From assembly GCF_900095225.1 (NCBI RefSeq), contig NZ_LT607435.1:1-64000 (forward strand): DNA of 64,000 nt. Direction: 5' to 3'. Source of the DNA: Pseudomonas sp. UMAB-08. Its GTDB lineage: Bacteria; Pseudomonadota; Gammaproteobacteria; Pseudomonadales; Pseudomonadaceae. Below, one piece after another: positions 11,077 through 21,427 of this stretch (position 1 is the stretch's first letter; each line of letters opens with the position of its first letter). The notes below the pieces were generated by a model that made no database searches, was not told where the DNA came from, and worked only from the letters and a program-made list of their open reading frames with translations. Made by a program: the position numbers and the translations under genes.

Positions 11077-11214
11077 CGTTAAAAACTCTCTATATATATG
11101 CGGCCCGGGCCGCGTGATCAAGCATGCCCGTCAGATGAGGCCGGCTCATCTGCGTAGGACGGTTAACACCTCTTCGCGGTGGCGATTTTGGTTGTCCGTT
11201 CGGGGGCGACTATA
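11077..11214 (-). promoter_or_regulatory. Structured speD leader with candidate -10 box
   Basis: The 253-base gap between speD and the OsmC-like gene holds a minus-strand TATAGT (11209-11214) that would give a leader of roughly 125 bases. In the leader are CAGATGAG-GCCGG-CTCATCTG (11132-11152, perfect 8-base arms) and the 14-base palindrome GCGGCCCGGGCCGC (11100-11113), followed toward the start by alternating TA. I find no good -35 hexamer. Function is unknown. Confidence 0.45.
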
Positions 11215-11329
11215 GCCTTGGTAAAGCGGGTCGCACCCTGAAAAAGTGGCGCATTATGCCGACGTCGGCGCCTGTCGGCTAGCGTGTATCGTAAAGTGTG
11301 CGCCGCTTTTGTGAAAGTTGGGTGTCGTT

Positions 11330-11752
11330 TCAGCCCAGTTCGATGATTTCATAGTCGTGGGTAATTTCCACACCGGCATTACCGAGCATGATTGAAGCCG
11401 AACAATACTTCTCGGCAGACAGCTCGATAGCGCGTTTGACCTGAGCCTCTTTCAAGCCTCGGCCCTTGACCACAAAGTGCAGATGGATTTTGGTGAACAC
11501 CTTTGGGTCTTCGCTCGCGCGCTCGGCTTCCAGAAACGCCTCGCAGCTTTCTACTGGCTGACGGGACTTCTTCAGGATGCTGACCACGTCGAAGTTACTG
11601 CAACCGCCCAAGCCGAGCAGGAGCATTTCCATAGGACGCACGCCCAGATTGCGACCGCCGCTTTCCGGCGGACCGTCCATTACCACCACATGACCGCTAC
11701 CGGATTCACCGAGGAACATGGCTTCGCCAGCCCATTGGATGCGTGCCTTCAT
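11330..11752 (-). CDS. OsmC family protein
   Basis: 140-residue member of the OsmC/Ohr fold, which reduces organic peroxides with a cysteine pair. The two cysteines are seen in LGGCSNFD and in EKYCSAS, with the expected spacing. GGAG lies 8 bases before the ATG at 11752. This YhfA-like branch is found next to crp/vfr in many gammaproteobacteria; the physiological substrate of that branch is not settled. It is divergent from vfr. Confidence 0.85.
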   Translation of the reverse strand: MKARIQWAGEAMFLGESGSGHVVVMDGPPESGGRNLGVRPMEMLLLGLGGCSNFDVVSILKKSRQPVESCEAFLEAERASEDPKVFTKIHLHFVVKGRGLKEAQVKRAIELSAEKYCSASIMLGNAGVEITHDYEIIELG

Positions 11753-11960
11753 CGCCAACACTCCACTGCTAAAAAAGTGGTCGCCAGCTTAGCACAGGGC
11801 CACGCTTTCACTGGATGTCCGGTTAAATGTCCGCTCGAAATAAGCCTGTAGGAAATTTCCCAAAAAACAACAAACTCTCCTGATAAGCTGCGACAAATCA
11901 CCCGCACGGCCGATACCCATAAGGATGCCGTGTGGCGCAGTACTTTTTCGGGATACATGC

Positions 11961-12605
11961 ATGGTTGCTATAACCCTTACACCCAAAATAAAAAACCTCG
12001 ACACACTTCTCGGCCATTGCCAGCGACGCCGTTACTCCGCCAAACACAACATTATTTGCGCAGGTGATCGCTCTGAGTCGCTGTTCTTCATCATCAAAGG
12101 CTCTGTCACCATCCTGATCGAGAACGACGAGGGTCGGGAGATGATTGTCGCGTACCTGAATGCCGGCGATTTCTTTGGTGAGCTGGGCCTGTTTGACCGG
12201 ATCGGGCACGAGGTAGAGCGCAGCGCCTGGGTTCGCACCAAAACCGAGTGCGAAGTGGCTGAGATCAGCTACAGCAAATTCCGCGAAGTCACACAGCAAG
12301 AGCCGGATATTATCTACGCCATCGGTAGCCAGATGGCTGACCGGTTACGCAATACCACGCGAAAAGTCGGCGACCTGGCGTTTCTCGACGTCACCGGAAG
12401 GGTCGCACGCAGCTTGCTGGATCTGTGTAAGCAACCCGATGCCATGACCCACCCCGACGGGATGCAGATCAAGATTACCCGCCAGGAAATCGGGCGCATT
12501 GTCGGGTGCTCAAGGGAAATGGTCGGCCGTGTGCTCAAGGCACTGCAAGAGCAGAACCTGGTGCACGTCAAAGGCAAAACCATGGTGGTGTTTGGTACGC
12601 GCTAA
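11961..12605 (+). CDS. vfr: Cyclic AMP receptor protein Vfr
   Basis: CRP-family global regulator. In P. aeruginosa Vfr with cAMP controls virulence, type IV pilus and quorum-sensing genes. From the ATG at 11961 the product has 214 residues, the same as P. aeruginosa Vfr. The N-terminal cAMP-binding beta-roll includes [11 protein letters not shown] and a following Arg-Ser pair (VERSAW). The C-terminal winged helix has the recognition helix [12 protein letters not shown]. The gene is divergent from the OsmC-like gene and converges on the lplA-like gene. I see no perfect CRP site in the 208-base upstream gap. Confidence 0.93.
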   Translation: MVAITLTPKIKNLDTLLGHCQRRRYSAKHNIICAGDRSESLFFIIKGSVTILIENDEGREMIVAYLNAGDFFGELGLFDRIGHEVERSAWVRTKTECEVAEISYSKFREVTQQEPDIIYAIGSQMADRLRNTTRKVGDLAFLDVTGRVARSLLDLCKQPDAMTHPDGMQIKITRQEIGRIVGCSREMVGRVLKALQEQNLVHVKGKTMVVFGTR

Positions 12606-12619
12606 GCGAACCGGGCAGC

Positions 12620-13315
12620 TTAAAACCCTGTAAGGATCTTTTGATAGCGCTCGGCTAACTGGTCCAGCACATCAGCCGCCGGGAAGGCTTCATGCAGGGC
12701 AATGTGGCTGTGGGCGCGGACTCGTTGATCCTGCTCGCAGATCTGGTTGAAGCGATTGACCGCCTCGACCATTTGCTCGCGCTCGTTGTCCAGCAGCAAC
12801 GCGCCATGAGCCAGTACGACGGGGCGTTGCCCGCCCTGACTCTGCCGCCAACGCTGAGCCGTACCGACCATTTTCCGGCCGTCCAGGTTGACGTTGAAAC
12901 GTCCGTCACAGAAGGCACCGTCCACTTCCCCGAGCGAAGCGGCGCCGCCCAGTTCGATCAGCACATCACAGATCGGCTGACACAGACGGTTGTAGGCATT
13001 TTCGATCCGGTCGCGGTCATTGTCACTGCGCGGCTGGGCGTAAACCAATGCGATGTTCACCACCGCCGGTGATTGAGGGACCGGTTCGCCACCGCTTTCA
13101 CGCAGCAGTATCGGCCACCCGCTGACCGCCAATGCTTCGGTAGCCTGTTCAAAACCTGCGAGACGGCTCATCCGGCGCGGCATCACCAAGGCCCGGTCAA
13201 GCGGTCGCCATAACAGCAAACCGTACTCGAACTCGCCGGCACACACAGCGGCGAGCAAATCCTGCTCGGCCTGCAGGCCTGCCTCGACGGAGATATCAAT
13301 GACTTTGTCTAACAT
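12620..13315 (-). CDS. Lipoate-protein ligase A family protein
   Basis: 231-residue protein of the BPL/LplA/LipB fold. The most telling stretch is EVDGAFCDGRFNVNLDGRKMVGTAQ, split here as EVDGAFCDGRFN and GRKMVGTAQRW, which holds the lipoyl-adenylate lysine region. Members attach lipoate or octanoate to E2 and GcvH proteins, or transfer octanoyl groups between them. It has no C-terminal accessory domain, so it may need a partner or be an amidotransferase. It lies 38 bases downstream of trpC on the same strand and may be the last gene of that transcript. Confidence 0.75.
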   Translation of the reverse strand: MLDKVIDISVEAGLQAEQDLLAAVCAGEFEYGLLLWRPLDRALVMPRRMSRLAGFEQATEALAVSGWPILLRESGGEPVPQSPAVVNIALVYAQPRSDNDRDRIENAYNRLCQPICDVLIELGGAASLGEVDGAFCDGRFNVNLDGRKMVGTAQRWRQSQGGQRPVVLAHGALLLDNEREQMVEAVNRFNQICEQDQRVRAHSHIALHEAFPAADVLDQLAERYQKILTGF

Positions 13316-13353
13316 GCTGGCTTCTCTGTAGGCGCTGCGTCAGGGCTATCCGC

Positions 13354-14178
13354 TTAATTACTGATCAACGGCCCACGCTCAGGGAAGAACAAGCGTTGCA
13401 GTTCAGCCCCCGGGTGTTGCTTACGCATGAACGCTTCACCCACCAGGAATGAGTAGACCCCGCTGACTTCCATCAGCTCGACATCCGCGCGATTAAAAAT
13501 GCCGCTTTCGGTGATGACCAAACGATCACTCGGAATCTGCGGCAGCAGGTCCAGCGTCGTTTCCAGGTTGACGTCAAAGGTGTGCAGATTACGGTTGTTG
13601 ATGCCCACCAACGGCGTATCCAGTGTTTTGAGGGCGCGTTCCAGCTCAGCGGCATCGTGCACTTCGACCAGCACGTCGAGGCCCACGCTTTTGGCGACGG
13701 CGGCCAACTCGGCCATCTTCGAATCGTCCAGCGCGGAAACGATCAGCAACACGCAGTCGGCGCCCAATGCGCGGGCTTCGACGATCTGATACGGATCGAT
13801 CATGAAGTCCTTACGAATCACCGGCAGACTGCAGGCGGCACGCGCCTGTTGCAGGTAAGCATCGGCACCTTGAAAGAAATCAATGTCGGTCAGAACAGAC
13901 AGACAGGTTGCCCCACCCGCTTGATAACTTTTGGCGATGTCAGCAGGAAGAAAGTTTTCCCGGATCACGCCTTTGCTCGGCGATGCTTTTTTGATTTCAG
14001 CGATGACCGCAGGGTGCTTACTCTTGGCCTGCTTGATCAACGCCTTGGCAAAGCCGCGTGGCGCGTCGGCCAATGCCGCTTGGCGCTCAAGCTCGGCAAG
14101 GCTCACTATGGCACTGCGGGCAGCAACTTCCTCAACCTTGCGGGCGAGAATTTTTTCCAGAACCGTCGGCACACTCAT
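13354..14178 (-). CDS. trpC: Indole-3-glycerol phosphate synthase
   Basis: TIM-barrel enzyme that closes the indole ring from CdRP in tryptophan synthesis. The 274-residue protein is monofunctional, not fused to TrpF. Conserved pieces include [11 protein letters not shown] (phosphate/substrate loop), IRKDFMID and the GINNRNL and ESGI strands. Its ATG overlaps the trpD stop by four bases, which implies translational coupling. Confidence 0.96.
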   Translation of the reverse strand: MSVPTVLEKILARKVEEVAARSAIVSLAELERQAALADAPRGFAKALIKQAKSKHPAVIAEIKKASPSKGVIRENFLPADIAKSYQAGGATCLSVLTDIDFFQGADAYLQQARAACSLPVIRKDFMIDPYQIVEARALGADCVLLIVSALDDSKMAELAAVAKSVGLDVLVEVHDAAELERALKTLDTPLVGINNRNLHTFDVNLETTLDLLPQIPSDRLVITESGIFNRADVELMEVSGVYSFLVGEAFMRKQHPGAELQRLFFPERGPLISN

Positions 14179-15224
14179 CCTTCATTCTCCTGCTTGAATA
14201 CCGCGGTAAAGGCACCCAACTCTTCCAGTTTTTCGCGGGCAAGGCCGGTGTGCAGCGCATCGTGGGCCAGTGCAACGCCCTCTTTCAACGTAGACGCATG
14301 ATCAGCAGCATAGAGAGCTGCGCCCGCATTGAGCACGATCATTTCGGCCGCTTTCTGCCCGTTTTCGGTCTTGCGTCGCCCCAAGGCATCGCGAATCAAC
14401 TCCAGCGACGCAGCAGGGCTTTCAACGGCCAGGCCGATCAGGCTCTGGCTTTTTATGCCCACATCTTCCGGCTGGACCCAGTATTCAGTCACTTCACCAT
14501 TTTTCAGCTCGGCCACGAAGGTCGGTGCGGCGAGGCTGAACTCGTCCAGACCATCCTGGGAGTGCACCACCAACACGTGCTTACTGCCCAGACGAAGCAA
14601 GACTTCGGCCAACGGCCGGCACAGCGCCTGACTGAACACCCCAACCACCTGATGGCGGACGCCAGCCGGATTCGTAAGCGGGCCAAGCATATTAAACAGG
14701 GTGCGCAATCCGAGGTCACGGCGCGGGCCAGCGGCGTATTTCATTGCGCCGTGGTGGGACTGGGCAAACATGAAACCGATGCCCACGTTTTCGATACAGC
14801 GCGCCACTTGCACAGGCGTCAGGTTCAAATAGATACCCGCCGCCTCAAGCAGATCGGCGCTGCCACTTTTGCCGGAAACAGCGCGGTTACCGTGCTTGGC
14901 GACCGTGCAACCGGCCGCCGCGACCACGAAGGACGATGCCGTGGAAACGTTAAAAATATTCGCGCCATCGCCGCCCGTGCCAACCACATCGACCACGCCG
15001 TCGAGGGTTTTGAGCTCGACTTTGCTGGCCAACTCGCGCATGACTGAAACAGCACCGACGATCTCATCAATGCTTTCGCTTTTCATGCGCATGGCCATCA
15101 TGAAGGCGCCTATCTGCGCTTCAGTACACTGACCCGTCATGATTTCACGCATGACGTCGCGCATTTCTTCGGTGCTCAAATCAAGCTGGTTGACGATGCG
15201 AGCCAGCGCGCCTTTGATATCCAT
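14175..15224 (-). CDS. trpD: Anthranilate phosphoribosyltransferase
   Basis: Transfers the phosphoribosyl group of PRPP to anthranilate. The 349-residue protein has the PRPP loop [12 protein letters not shown], the [18 protein letters not shown] region and [10 protein letters not shown] use the second ATG (15224) because AAGG lies 8 bases upstream of it and only 2 bases from the first ATG at 15230. It sits 21 bases behind trpG and overlaps trpC. Confidence 0.96.
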   Translation of the reverse strand: MDIKGALARIVNQLDLSTEEMRDVMREIMTGQCTEAQIGAFMMAMRMKSESIDEIVGAVSVMRELASKVELKTLDGVVDVVGTGGDGANIFNVSTASSFVVAAAGCTVAKHGNRAVSGKSGSADLLEAAGIYLNLTPVQVARCIENVGIGFMFAQSHHGAMKYAAGPRRDLGLRTLFNMLGPLTNPAGVRHQVVGVFSQALCRPLAEVLLRLGSKHVLVVHSQDGLDEFSLAAPTFVAELKNGEVTEYWVQPEDVGIKSQSLIGLAVESPAASLELIRDALGRRKTENGQKAAEMIVLNAGAALYAADHASTLKEGVALAHDALHTGLAREKLEELGAFTAVFKQENEG

Positions 15225-15245
15225 AGCCATAACCTTGAAAGCCCC

Positions 15246-15845
15246 TTAACCCTGACGGCTGCCGCCAGTTTGCTTGAGGAAGTTGGCGAACAGCTCATGT
15301 CCCTGCTCGGTAAGAATCGACTCAGGGTGAAACTGCACCCCCTCGATATTCAGCGTCTTGTGCCGCAGGCCCATGATTTCATCGACCGAACCGTCTTCAA
15401 GCTCGGTCCAGGCGGTCACCTCCAGGCAATCGGGCAGGGTTTCGCGCTTGACGATCAGGGAATGATAACGGGTAACCGTCAACGGATGATTCAAGCCTTC
15501 GAATACGCCAAGGTCTTCATGAATTACCGGACTGGTCTTGCCATGCATCACTTGCCGCGCCCGCACGACATCACCCCCAAATGCCTGACCAATAGACTGA
15601 TGGCCCAGGCACACGCCCAGAATCGGCAACTTACCGGCGAAGTGCTTGATCACCTCCAGCGATACGCCCGCTTCAGTCGGGGTGCATGGGCCAGGGGAAA
15701 TCACAATGCGTTCTGGGTTCAGGGCTTCGATCTCGGCAATGCTCAGCTCGTCGTTGCGGATCACTTTGACCTCGGCACCCAACTCACCCAGGTATTGCAC
15801 GACGTTATAAGTAAACGAGTCGTAGTTATCAATCATCAGCAACAT
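15246..15845 (-). CDS. trpG: Anthranilate synthase glutamine amidotransferase component
   Basis: Class I glutaminase that supplies ammonia to TrpE, and in many Pseudomonas also to PabB for folate. The 199-residue protein has nucleophile Cys79 in GVCLGHQ and the catalytic [10 protein letters not shown] near the C-terminus. GAGAGG precedes the ATG. It heads the leftward trpG-trpD-trpC unit and is separated from trpE by a 227-base gap with a REP doublet. No tryptophan-rich leader peptide is visible. Confidence 0.95.
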   Translation of the reverse strand: MLLMIDNYDSFTYNVVQYLGELGAEVKVIRNDELSIAEIEALNPERIVISPGPCTPTEAGVSLEVIKHFAGKLPILGVCLGHQSIGQAFGGDVVRARQVMHGKTSPVIHEDLGVFEGLNHPLTVTRYHSLIVKRETLPDCLEVTAWTELEDGSVDEIMGLRHKTLNIEGVQFHPESILTEQGHELFANFLKQTGGSRQG

Positions 15846-15983
15846 GTGTTTAACCTCTCGAAATTACTGACGTCTTAAGCAGCCCGTGAACAATGTCAGC
15901 TTCGCGTTTACCAGCAAGGCGTAAGCCTGGCTGTGAGTCTGGACGATTGACACAGTATGTGCAGGCGCTGCCGAAGACTGCGA

Positions 15984-16068
15984 TAGCGGGGTGTCTGAAA
16001 AACACCGCATCAAGCCATTCGCGAATAAATTCGCTCCCACAGTAGATAGGGGTATCTCTGTGGGAGCG
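15984..16068. repeat. Pseudomonas REP doublet (REPIN-like)
   Basis: Two head-to-head REP cores are visible: TTCGCGAATAAATTCGCTCC in one orientation and TGTGGGAGCGGG in the other. GCTCCCACAG (16033-16042) pairs with CTGTGGGAGC (16058-16067). A preceding imperfect stem (GCGGGGTGT with AACACCGC) is also typical of such elements in the fluorescens group. The right core ends a few bases from the trpE stop codon at 16073. Confidence 0.8.
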
Positions 16069-16072
16069 GGTC

Positions 16073-17554
16073 TCAGGAAAGCGGCTCTTGCTCGGCAAGC
16101 GCCACCGCACGGAACATGGCGCGGCGCTTGTTCAGGGTCTCTTCCCATTCCAGCGCGGGCACCGAGTCAGCGACGATACCGCCGCCGGCTTGCACGTGCA
16201 GTTCACCGTTCTTGATCACGGCAGTGCGGATCGCAATCGCGGTGTCCATGTTGCCGTTCCAGGCCAGATACCCCACGGCGCCACCATAGACGCCACGCTT
16301 GACCGGTTCCAGCTCGTCAATAATTTCCATGGCGCGGATTTTAGGCGCGCCAGACAAGGTGCCCGCCGGCAGAATCGCACGCAGGGCGTCCATCGCAGTC
16401 AGGCCACTTTTCAACTGGCCAGTGACGTTGGAAACAATGTGCATCACGTTGGAGTAACGCTCGATAACCATCTTTTCCGTGAGTTTGACCGAGCCGATTT
16501 CAGACACGCGACCGGTGTCGTTGCGCCCCAGATCGATCAACATCAAGTGTTCGGCGACCTCTTTGTGATCGGAAAGCAGGTCTTTTTCCAGCGCCAGGTC
16601 TTCTTCTTCATTCGCGCCGCGCGGACGGGTACCGGCAATCGGGCGCACGGTGATCAGGTTGTCTTCGACCCGCACCAGGACTTCAGGCGAACTGCCCACG
16701 ACATGGAAGTCGCCAAAGTTGAAGAAATACATATAAGGCGTCGGGTTGAAACAACGCAGCGCACGGTACAGGTCGATGGGGGCGGCCTTGAAGTCGATCG
16801 ACATGCGTTGCGACGGAACGACCTGCATCACGTCACCGGCAAGGATGTACTCCTTGATGGTGTCCACTGCGCGCTCGTAATCGTCTTGAGTAAAACTGGA
16901 GCGGAATATCGGATCAGGCGCTTGCGGCCGGGTCAGATCAAGACCGCGACGCGGGGTAATCGGCTGACGAAGTTTTCCCATCAACTCATCCAGGCGCGCC
17001 AGGCCCTTTTCGTAGGCGCCGGCTTCAGCCGGGTCGACCAGCACGATCGCGTGCATCTTGCCTGCGAGGTTATCGAACACCACCACCGCATCCGACACCA
17101 TCAGCAGGATATCCGGCACACCCAGCGGGTCCGGGTTTGGACATTTGCCCAGGCGCTTCTCGACATAACGCACGCAGTCGTAGCCGAAGTAACCCACCAG
17201 CCCGCCATTGAAACGCGGTAAACCGGCAATGGTCGGCACGTTGTAGCGCGCTTTGAATTCTTCGACGAACGCCAACGGGTCTTCTGACTCCAGGCGCTCG
17301 ATCTCGACGCCGTCCTGGGTCACGCTGATCTGCTGTTCGTGGACCCGCATCACGGTGCGGCATGGCAGGCCAATGATGGAGTACCGGCCCCACTTCTCGC
17401 CGCCCTGCACCGACTCCAGCAAATAGGAGTTCGGCTGGTCGGCCAGTTTCAGGTAGATCGACAGCGGTGTGTCGAAGTCGGCAAGGGTTTCGTAGGCAAG
17501 CGGGATACGGTTGTAACCGGCAGCAGCCAAACGCAGAAATTCTTCGCGGGTCAT
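16073..17554 (-). CDS. trpE: Anthranilate synthase component I
   Basis: Chorismate-using large subunit that makes anthranilate with ammonia from TrpG. The 493-residue protein has the feedback site LLES at residues 45-48, so tryptophan inhibition is expected. The C-terminal chorismate-binding domain shows [28 protein letters not shown] and [14 protein letters not shown]. It is followed by the REP doublet and, upstream, by gph. The 70-base gap before the start shows GAGG near the ATG and no attenuator. Confidence 0.96.
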   Translation of the reverse strand: MTREEFLRLAAAGYNRIPLAYETLADFDTPLSIYLKLADQPNSYLLESVQGGEKWGRYSIIGLPCRTVMRVHEQQISVTQDGVEIERLESEDPLAFVEEFKARYNVPTIAGLPRFNGGLVGYFGYDCVRYVEKRLGKCPNPDPLGVPDILLMVSDAVVVFDNLAGKMHAIVLVDPAEAGAYEKGLARLDELMGKLRQPITPRRGLDLTRPQAPDPIFRSSFTQDDYERAVDTIKEYILAGDVMQVVPSQRMSIDFKAAPIDLYRALRCFNPTPYMYFFNFGDFHVVGSSPEVLVRVEDNLITVRPIAGTRPRGANEEEDLALEKDLLSDHKEVAEHLMLIDLGRNDTGRVSEIGSVKLTEKMVIERYSNVMHIVSNVTGQLKSGLTAMDALRAILPAGTLSGAPKIRAMEIIDELEPVKRGVYGGAVGYLAWNGNMDTAIAIRTAVIKNGELHVQAGGGIVADSVPALEWEETLNKRRAMFRAVALAEQEPLS

Positions 17555-17624
17555 GATCAGCCTCGTGGCTTGAGGGTAAAACGGTCAGGTATGCAAACGC
17601 GCCGGTGGACCGGCCAGAGTCAAG

Positions 17625-18443
17625 TCAGGCGCGCCAACGCCAGCGGGCCAGGGCCTTAATGACTTTCATCCAGAGCTTGCGGGTGACCACCACGATGGAA
17701 TCTCTTTGAGGGGGGGATTTGACGTCGGCCAACGTTAGCGCAGCGGCAGGATCTAAGCAACCGGGGAGCAGCATACGCAGGTCATCAATAACCAGCGACG
17801 GCGATTCCTCGGCAATCGGCCGGCCATGGTTGTAGCCATAGCTGAGTGCCACACTGGCAACGCCTGCCGCTTTTGCTGCCAGCACATCGTTGCGCGAGTC
17901 ACCGACGAACAGCGATTGGGATGCCGGAACACCGGCCATTTTCATCACAAAAAACAGCGCCGCCGGATCAGGCTTCTGTTGTGGCAACGTATCGCCACCG
18001 ATGATCCAGCGAAAAAACCGTCCCAGTTTCAACTCATCCAGCAGCGGCGCGACGAAACGCTCCGGCTTGTTGGTGATCAGGGCCATTTCAACGCCCTGTT
18101 TCTGCATCCACTTCAAGGTTTCGCGCACGCCTGGGTACACCTGCGTCAGCGCGTGACTGCCCGCGTACACCTCCATGAAAATCGCCAGGGCCTCTTCGGT
18201 GTCTGCGTCGCTCACGGACGAATGATCGAAATCATTGGCCAGTGCGCGACGGACTAACACCCGGGCGCCATTACCGATCCAGACTCGCACCGACGCGATT
18301 CCGGCCGGCGGGCGCCCGAGCTTGAGCAGCATGTTGTCCACGGCCGCACCGAGGTCTGGCACTGAGTCGATCAATGTGCCATCCAGATCGAACATCACCA
18401 GCTTGGGCAAGCGGCCCGGGAACAGCTGCTCAAACCCGCTCAT
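17625..18443 (-). CDS. gph: Phosphoglycolate phosphatase
   Basis: HAD-superfamily hydrolase that removes phosphate from 2-phosphoglycolate formed during repair of oxidised DNA ends. Motif I is [11 protein letters not shown], motif II is ALITNKPE and motif III-IV is [16 protein letters not shown]. At 272 residues it carries a basic C-terminal tail (ending WRWRA) beyond the catalytic domain. Its ATG overlaps the rpe stop by four bases. Confidence 0.93.
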   Translation of the reverse strand: MSGFEQLFPGRLPKLVMFDLDGTLIDSVPDLGAAVDNMLLKLGRPPAGIASVRVWIGNGARVLVRRALANDFDHSSVSDADTEEALAIFMEVYAGSHALTQVYPGVRETLKWMQKQGVEMALITNKPERFVAPLLDELKLGRFFRWIIGGDTLPQQKPDPAALFFVMKMAGVPASQSLFVGDSRNDVLAAKAAGVASVALSYGYNHGRPIAEESPSLVIDDLRMLLPGCLDPAAALTLADVKSPPQRDSIVVVTRKLWMKVIKALARWRWRA

Positions 18444-19114
18444 GGACGAGCCAACGCCAGTTCGGCACGCATTTTCTGGATAACCTCTTGGTAGTCCGGC
18501 GCATTGAAGATAGCTGAGCCAGCGACAAAGGTGTCGGCACCGGCGGCAGCGATCTCACGAATGTTGTTCACATTGACCCCACCGTCGATTTCCAGACGAA
18601 TGTCATAGCCGGAGGCTTCTATCAGCGCCCGCGCTTCGCGCAGTTTGTTCAGGGTGCCTGGGATGAACTTCTGCCCGCCAAAACCGGGGTTAACGCTCAT
18701 CAGCAAGATCATGTCGACCTTGTCCATCACATATTCAAGCACGTTCAGTGGCGTGGCCGGGTTGAACACCAGGCCGGCCTTGCAACCACCTTCACGGATC
18801 AACTGCAGTGAGCGGTCGACGTGCTGTGTGGCTTCAGGGTGGAAGGTGATGTACGTGGCGCCGGCTTCGATGAAGTCGCCGATCATGCGGTCAACCGGGC
18901 TGACCATCAAATGAACATCAATGGGCGCGGTGATGCCGTACTTGCGCAATGCCGTGCAGACCATCGGGCCGATGGTCAGGTTAGGTACGTAGTGATTGTC
19001 CATGACATCGAAGTGGACAATGTCCGCGCCAGCGGCGAGAACATTGTCGACTTCCTGGCCCAGACGGGCGAAGTCGGCGGAAAGAATTGAAGGAGCAATA
19101 ACGAAGGGCTGCAT
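18440..19114 (-). CDS. rpe: Ribulose-phosphate 3-epimerase
   Basis: Interconverts ribulose-5-phosphate and xylulose-5-phosphate in the pentose phosphate pathway. The 224-residue TIM barrel has [21 protein letters not shown] (metal His and Asp), [10 protein letters not shown] and DGGVN. It is the first gene of the rpe-gph pair, which leads toward trpE. The 133-base gap behind it to the agt genes has no clear terminator. Confidence 0.96.
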   Translation of the reverse strand: MQPFVIAPSILSADFARLGQEVDNVLAAGADIVHFDVMDNHYVPNLTIGPMVCTALRKYGITAPIDVHLMVSPVDRMIGDFIEAGATYITFHPEATQHVDRSLQLIREGGCKAGLVFNPATPLNVLEYVMDKVDMILLMSVNPGFGGQKFIPGTLNKLREARALIEASGYDIRLEIDGGVNVNNIREIAAAGADTFVAGSAIFNAPDYQEVIQKMRAELALARP

Positions 19115-19247
19115 GACGCACCTTTGAGCAGAATCACGGTGGCGCGCATTGTACCTTAGTCAGGCCGGGTGCAACTCTCCGCAGATCCGAGCCAAACCCC
19201 GATCCCGCAGAACAGGGGTCAGCCACAGATTTTTCCTGCCAGATCGA

Positions 19248-20072
19248 TCAGGCCACTTGAGTTCGCAACTTCTCGCTACGTCCGCGCAACCATTCCAGTA
19301 CCAGCAACAGCACCACCGAGAACGCGATCAGCATGGTGGCCGCAGCCGCGATGGTCGGGCTGAGGTTTTCGCGGATACCGCTGAACATCTGCCGAGGCAG
19401 CGTGGCCTGTTGAGGGCCAGCAAGGAACAAGGTCACGACCACTTCATCGAACGAGGTGGCGAACGCAAACAGTGCACCCGATACCACGCCCGGCGCGATC
19501 AGTGGCAAGGTCACCCGGCGGAACGCAGTCAATGGCGATGCCCCGAGGCTGGCGGCAGCACGAACCAGGTTGTGGTTGAAGCCCTGCAAGGTAGCCGATA
19601 CGGTGATGATCACGAAGGGCACACCCAACACCGCATGCACCAGAATCAGCGATATGTAACTGTTGCCCAACCCCAGTGGGGCAAAGAACAGGTAGCTGGA
19701 GACACCGACAATGACCACCGGAACGACCATTGGCGAAATCACCAAGGCCATGACCAGCGCCTTGCCCGGAAAGTTGCCACGGGTCAGGCCAATCGCAGCC
19801 AGCGTACCGAAGCTCATTGCCAATACCGTGGCGGCAGGCGCAACGATCATGCTGTTCTTCAGCGAGCGCATCCATTCAGCGGAGGCGAAGAAGTCCTGGT
19901 ACCAGTGCATGGAAAACCCTTGCAGCGGGTAAACCAGAAAGCTCCCGGAGTTGAACGACAGCGGGATGATCACCAGCACCGGCAGGACCAGAAACAAAAG
20001 TACCAGCCCGCAGAGAATACGCAGGGCGTAATACCAGACCCGCTCAATAGGAGACGTATAAGGGCTCAGCAT
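19248..20072 (-). CDS. agtD: ABC transporter permease AgtD (GABA/5-aminovalerate uptake)
   Basis: Inner-membrane permease of the PotC/PotI type, 274 residues with six predicted helices. The EAA loop is at AAASLGASPLTAFRRVTLPLI. The four-gene order ATP-binding, binding protein, permease, permease next to a sensor/regulator pair, all beside trpE-gph-rpe, matches P. aeruginosa agtABCD, reported to import 4-aminobutyrate and 5-aminovalerate. The substrate is transferred from that gene order; by sequence alone this is a polyamine-type importer. It ends the operon, 11 bases after agtC. Confidence 0.8.
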   Translation of the reverse strand: MLSPYTSPIERVWYYALRILCGLVLLFLVLPVLVIIPLSFNSGSFLVYPLQGFSMHWYQDFFASAEWMRSLKNSMIVAPAATVLAMSFGTLAAIGLTRGNFPGKALVMALVISPMVVPVVIVGVSSYLFFAPLGLGNSYISLILVHAVLGVPFVIITVSATLQGFNHNLVRAAASLGASPLTAFRRVTLPLIAPGVVSGALFAFATSFDEVVVTLFLAGPQQATLPRQMFSGIRENLSPTIAAAATMLIAFSVVLLLVLEWLRGRSEKLRTQVA

Positions 20073-20083
20073 GTTGATTCTCC

Positions 20084-21331
20084 TCAGCTCAGGCGCATGC
20101 GGCTGGCGCCGACTAGCCAGTTATAAATCAGGTAAAGCACGATGGTTGCCATCAACAGCAAACCGCCCAAAGCCGTGGCCATGCCCCAGTTGATACTGGT
20201 GTTGGTGTAGAAGGCGACGAAGTAGCTGACCATTTGATCGTTCGGGCTGCCGAGCAACGCCGGCGTGATGTAGTAGCCAATCGACAAAATGAACACCAAC
20301 AGACAACCCGCACCGACACCGGCATACGTCTGCGGGAAATACACGCGCCAGAAGCTGGCGAATGGATGGCAGCCCAGGGAAATCGCCGCCCGCATGTACG
20401 TCGGGGAAATGCCCTTCATCACGCTGTAAATCGGCAGGATCATGAACGGCAGCATGATGTGCACCATCGAGATGTAAACGCCGACCCGGTTGAACACCAG
20501 CTCCAGCGGTTTATCAATGATGCCCATCGCCATCAAGGCGCTGTTGATCAAGCCACTGGACTGGAGCAATACGATCCACGCGGCAACCCGCACCAGAATC
20601 GAGGTCCAGAATGGCAGCAGCACCATAATCATCAGCAGGTTGCTTTGCCGGGAAGGCAGGTTCGCCAGCAGGTACGCCAATGGGTAAGCCAGCACTAGGC
20701 AGATCGCGGTGATGACCAGACCCATCCAGAACGTGCGGGCGAAAATATCCACGTAAATGGCTTGATCAGGGGTCGCGGGCGCCACTTCACCGAGGTCATC
20801 GATGCGATGGTCGACTGCGGCCAGCAAGTAATAAGGGGTGATGCTACTGGTGTTACGGCGGATCGCTTGCCAATAGGCAGGATCGCCCCAGCGCTCATCG
20901 ACAGCTTCGAGCGCTTCTTTATAAGAGGTCGGTTCAGTCTTGAACGGCAATGCGCGGGCGGTTTTCGTCAGCAGGCTGCGATAACCGGCCAGTTCCATGT
21001 TCAGGCGCTTGGACAAATCGCCCAGGGTCTGATTCTTGCGGGTTTCAGCCAGGTCCACGCTCAGTGCCTGGTACGCAGCCTCGGACGGAAGACTCTTGCC
21101 GTCCCATTGGGCCACCGCTGCAACCGTACGCGGTAAGGCGCCGACCACTTCTGGGTTACCGACGCTCTTGTAGAGCAGCGCAATAATTGGCACCAGAAAT
21201 ACCAGCAGCAAAAACAGCACCAGCGGAGCGATCAATGCCTGAGCCTTCCAGCGATTGACCCGTTCAGCACGAGCCAGACGCTGTTTCAGGGTGGGGCTGG
21301 CGCCTTCTGTAAGGGGCACTGTGATGGCCAT
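20084..21331 (-). CDS. agtC: ABC transporter permease AgtC with large periplasmic insert
   Basis: PotB/PotH-type permease of 415 residues. After the first membrane helix (about residues 32-55) comes a periplasmic insert of roughly 130 residues, then five more helices. The EAA loop is at AAISLGCHPFASFWRVYFPQ. The insert is longer than in the E. coli spermidine permease. It partners with AgtD, with an 11-base gap between the genes. Confidence 0.8.
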   Translation of the reverse strand: MAITVPLTEGASPTLKQRLARAERVNRWKAQALIAPLVLFLLLVFLVPIIALLYKSVGNPEVVGALPRTVAAVAQWDGKSLPSEAAYQALSVDLAETRKNQTLGDLSKRLNMELAGYRSLLTKTARALPFKTEPTSYKEALEAVDERWGDPAYWQAIRRNTSSITPYYLLAAVDHRIDDLGEVAPATPDQAIYVDIFARTFWMGLVITAICLVLAYPLAYLLANLPSRQSNLLMIMVLLPFWTSILVRVAAWIVLLQSSGLINSALMAMGIIDKPLELVFNRVGVYISMVHIMLPFMILPIYSVMKGISPTYMRAAISLGCHPFASFWRVYFPQTYAGVGAGCLLVFILSIGYYITPALLGSPNDQMVSYFVAFYTNTSINWGMATALGGLLLMATIVLYLIYNWLVGASRMRLS

Positions 21332-21427
21332 AGCGAACTCCGAAAATCTTTGAACGATGGATGCGCCCCTCCTCCCTATCCACAGCAGAAGAGGGAGCGC
21401 ACCTGGATCTGACTCAGCGTAAAACGG

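Noticed and set aside
11870-11925. CRP/Vfr operator upstream of vfr
   Set aside because: TGCGA and TCACC are visible but separated by only 4 bases instead of 6, so it does not fit the consensus.
17555-17624. Tryptophan attenuator leader before trpE
   Set aside because: No short frame with Trp codons and no terminator/antiterminator pair in the 70-base gap.
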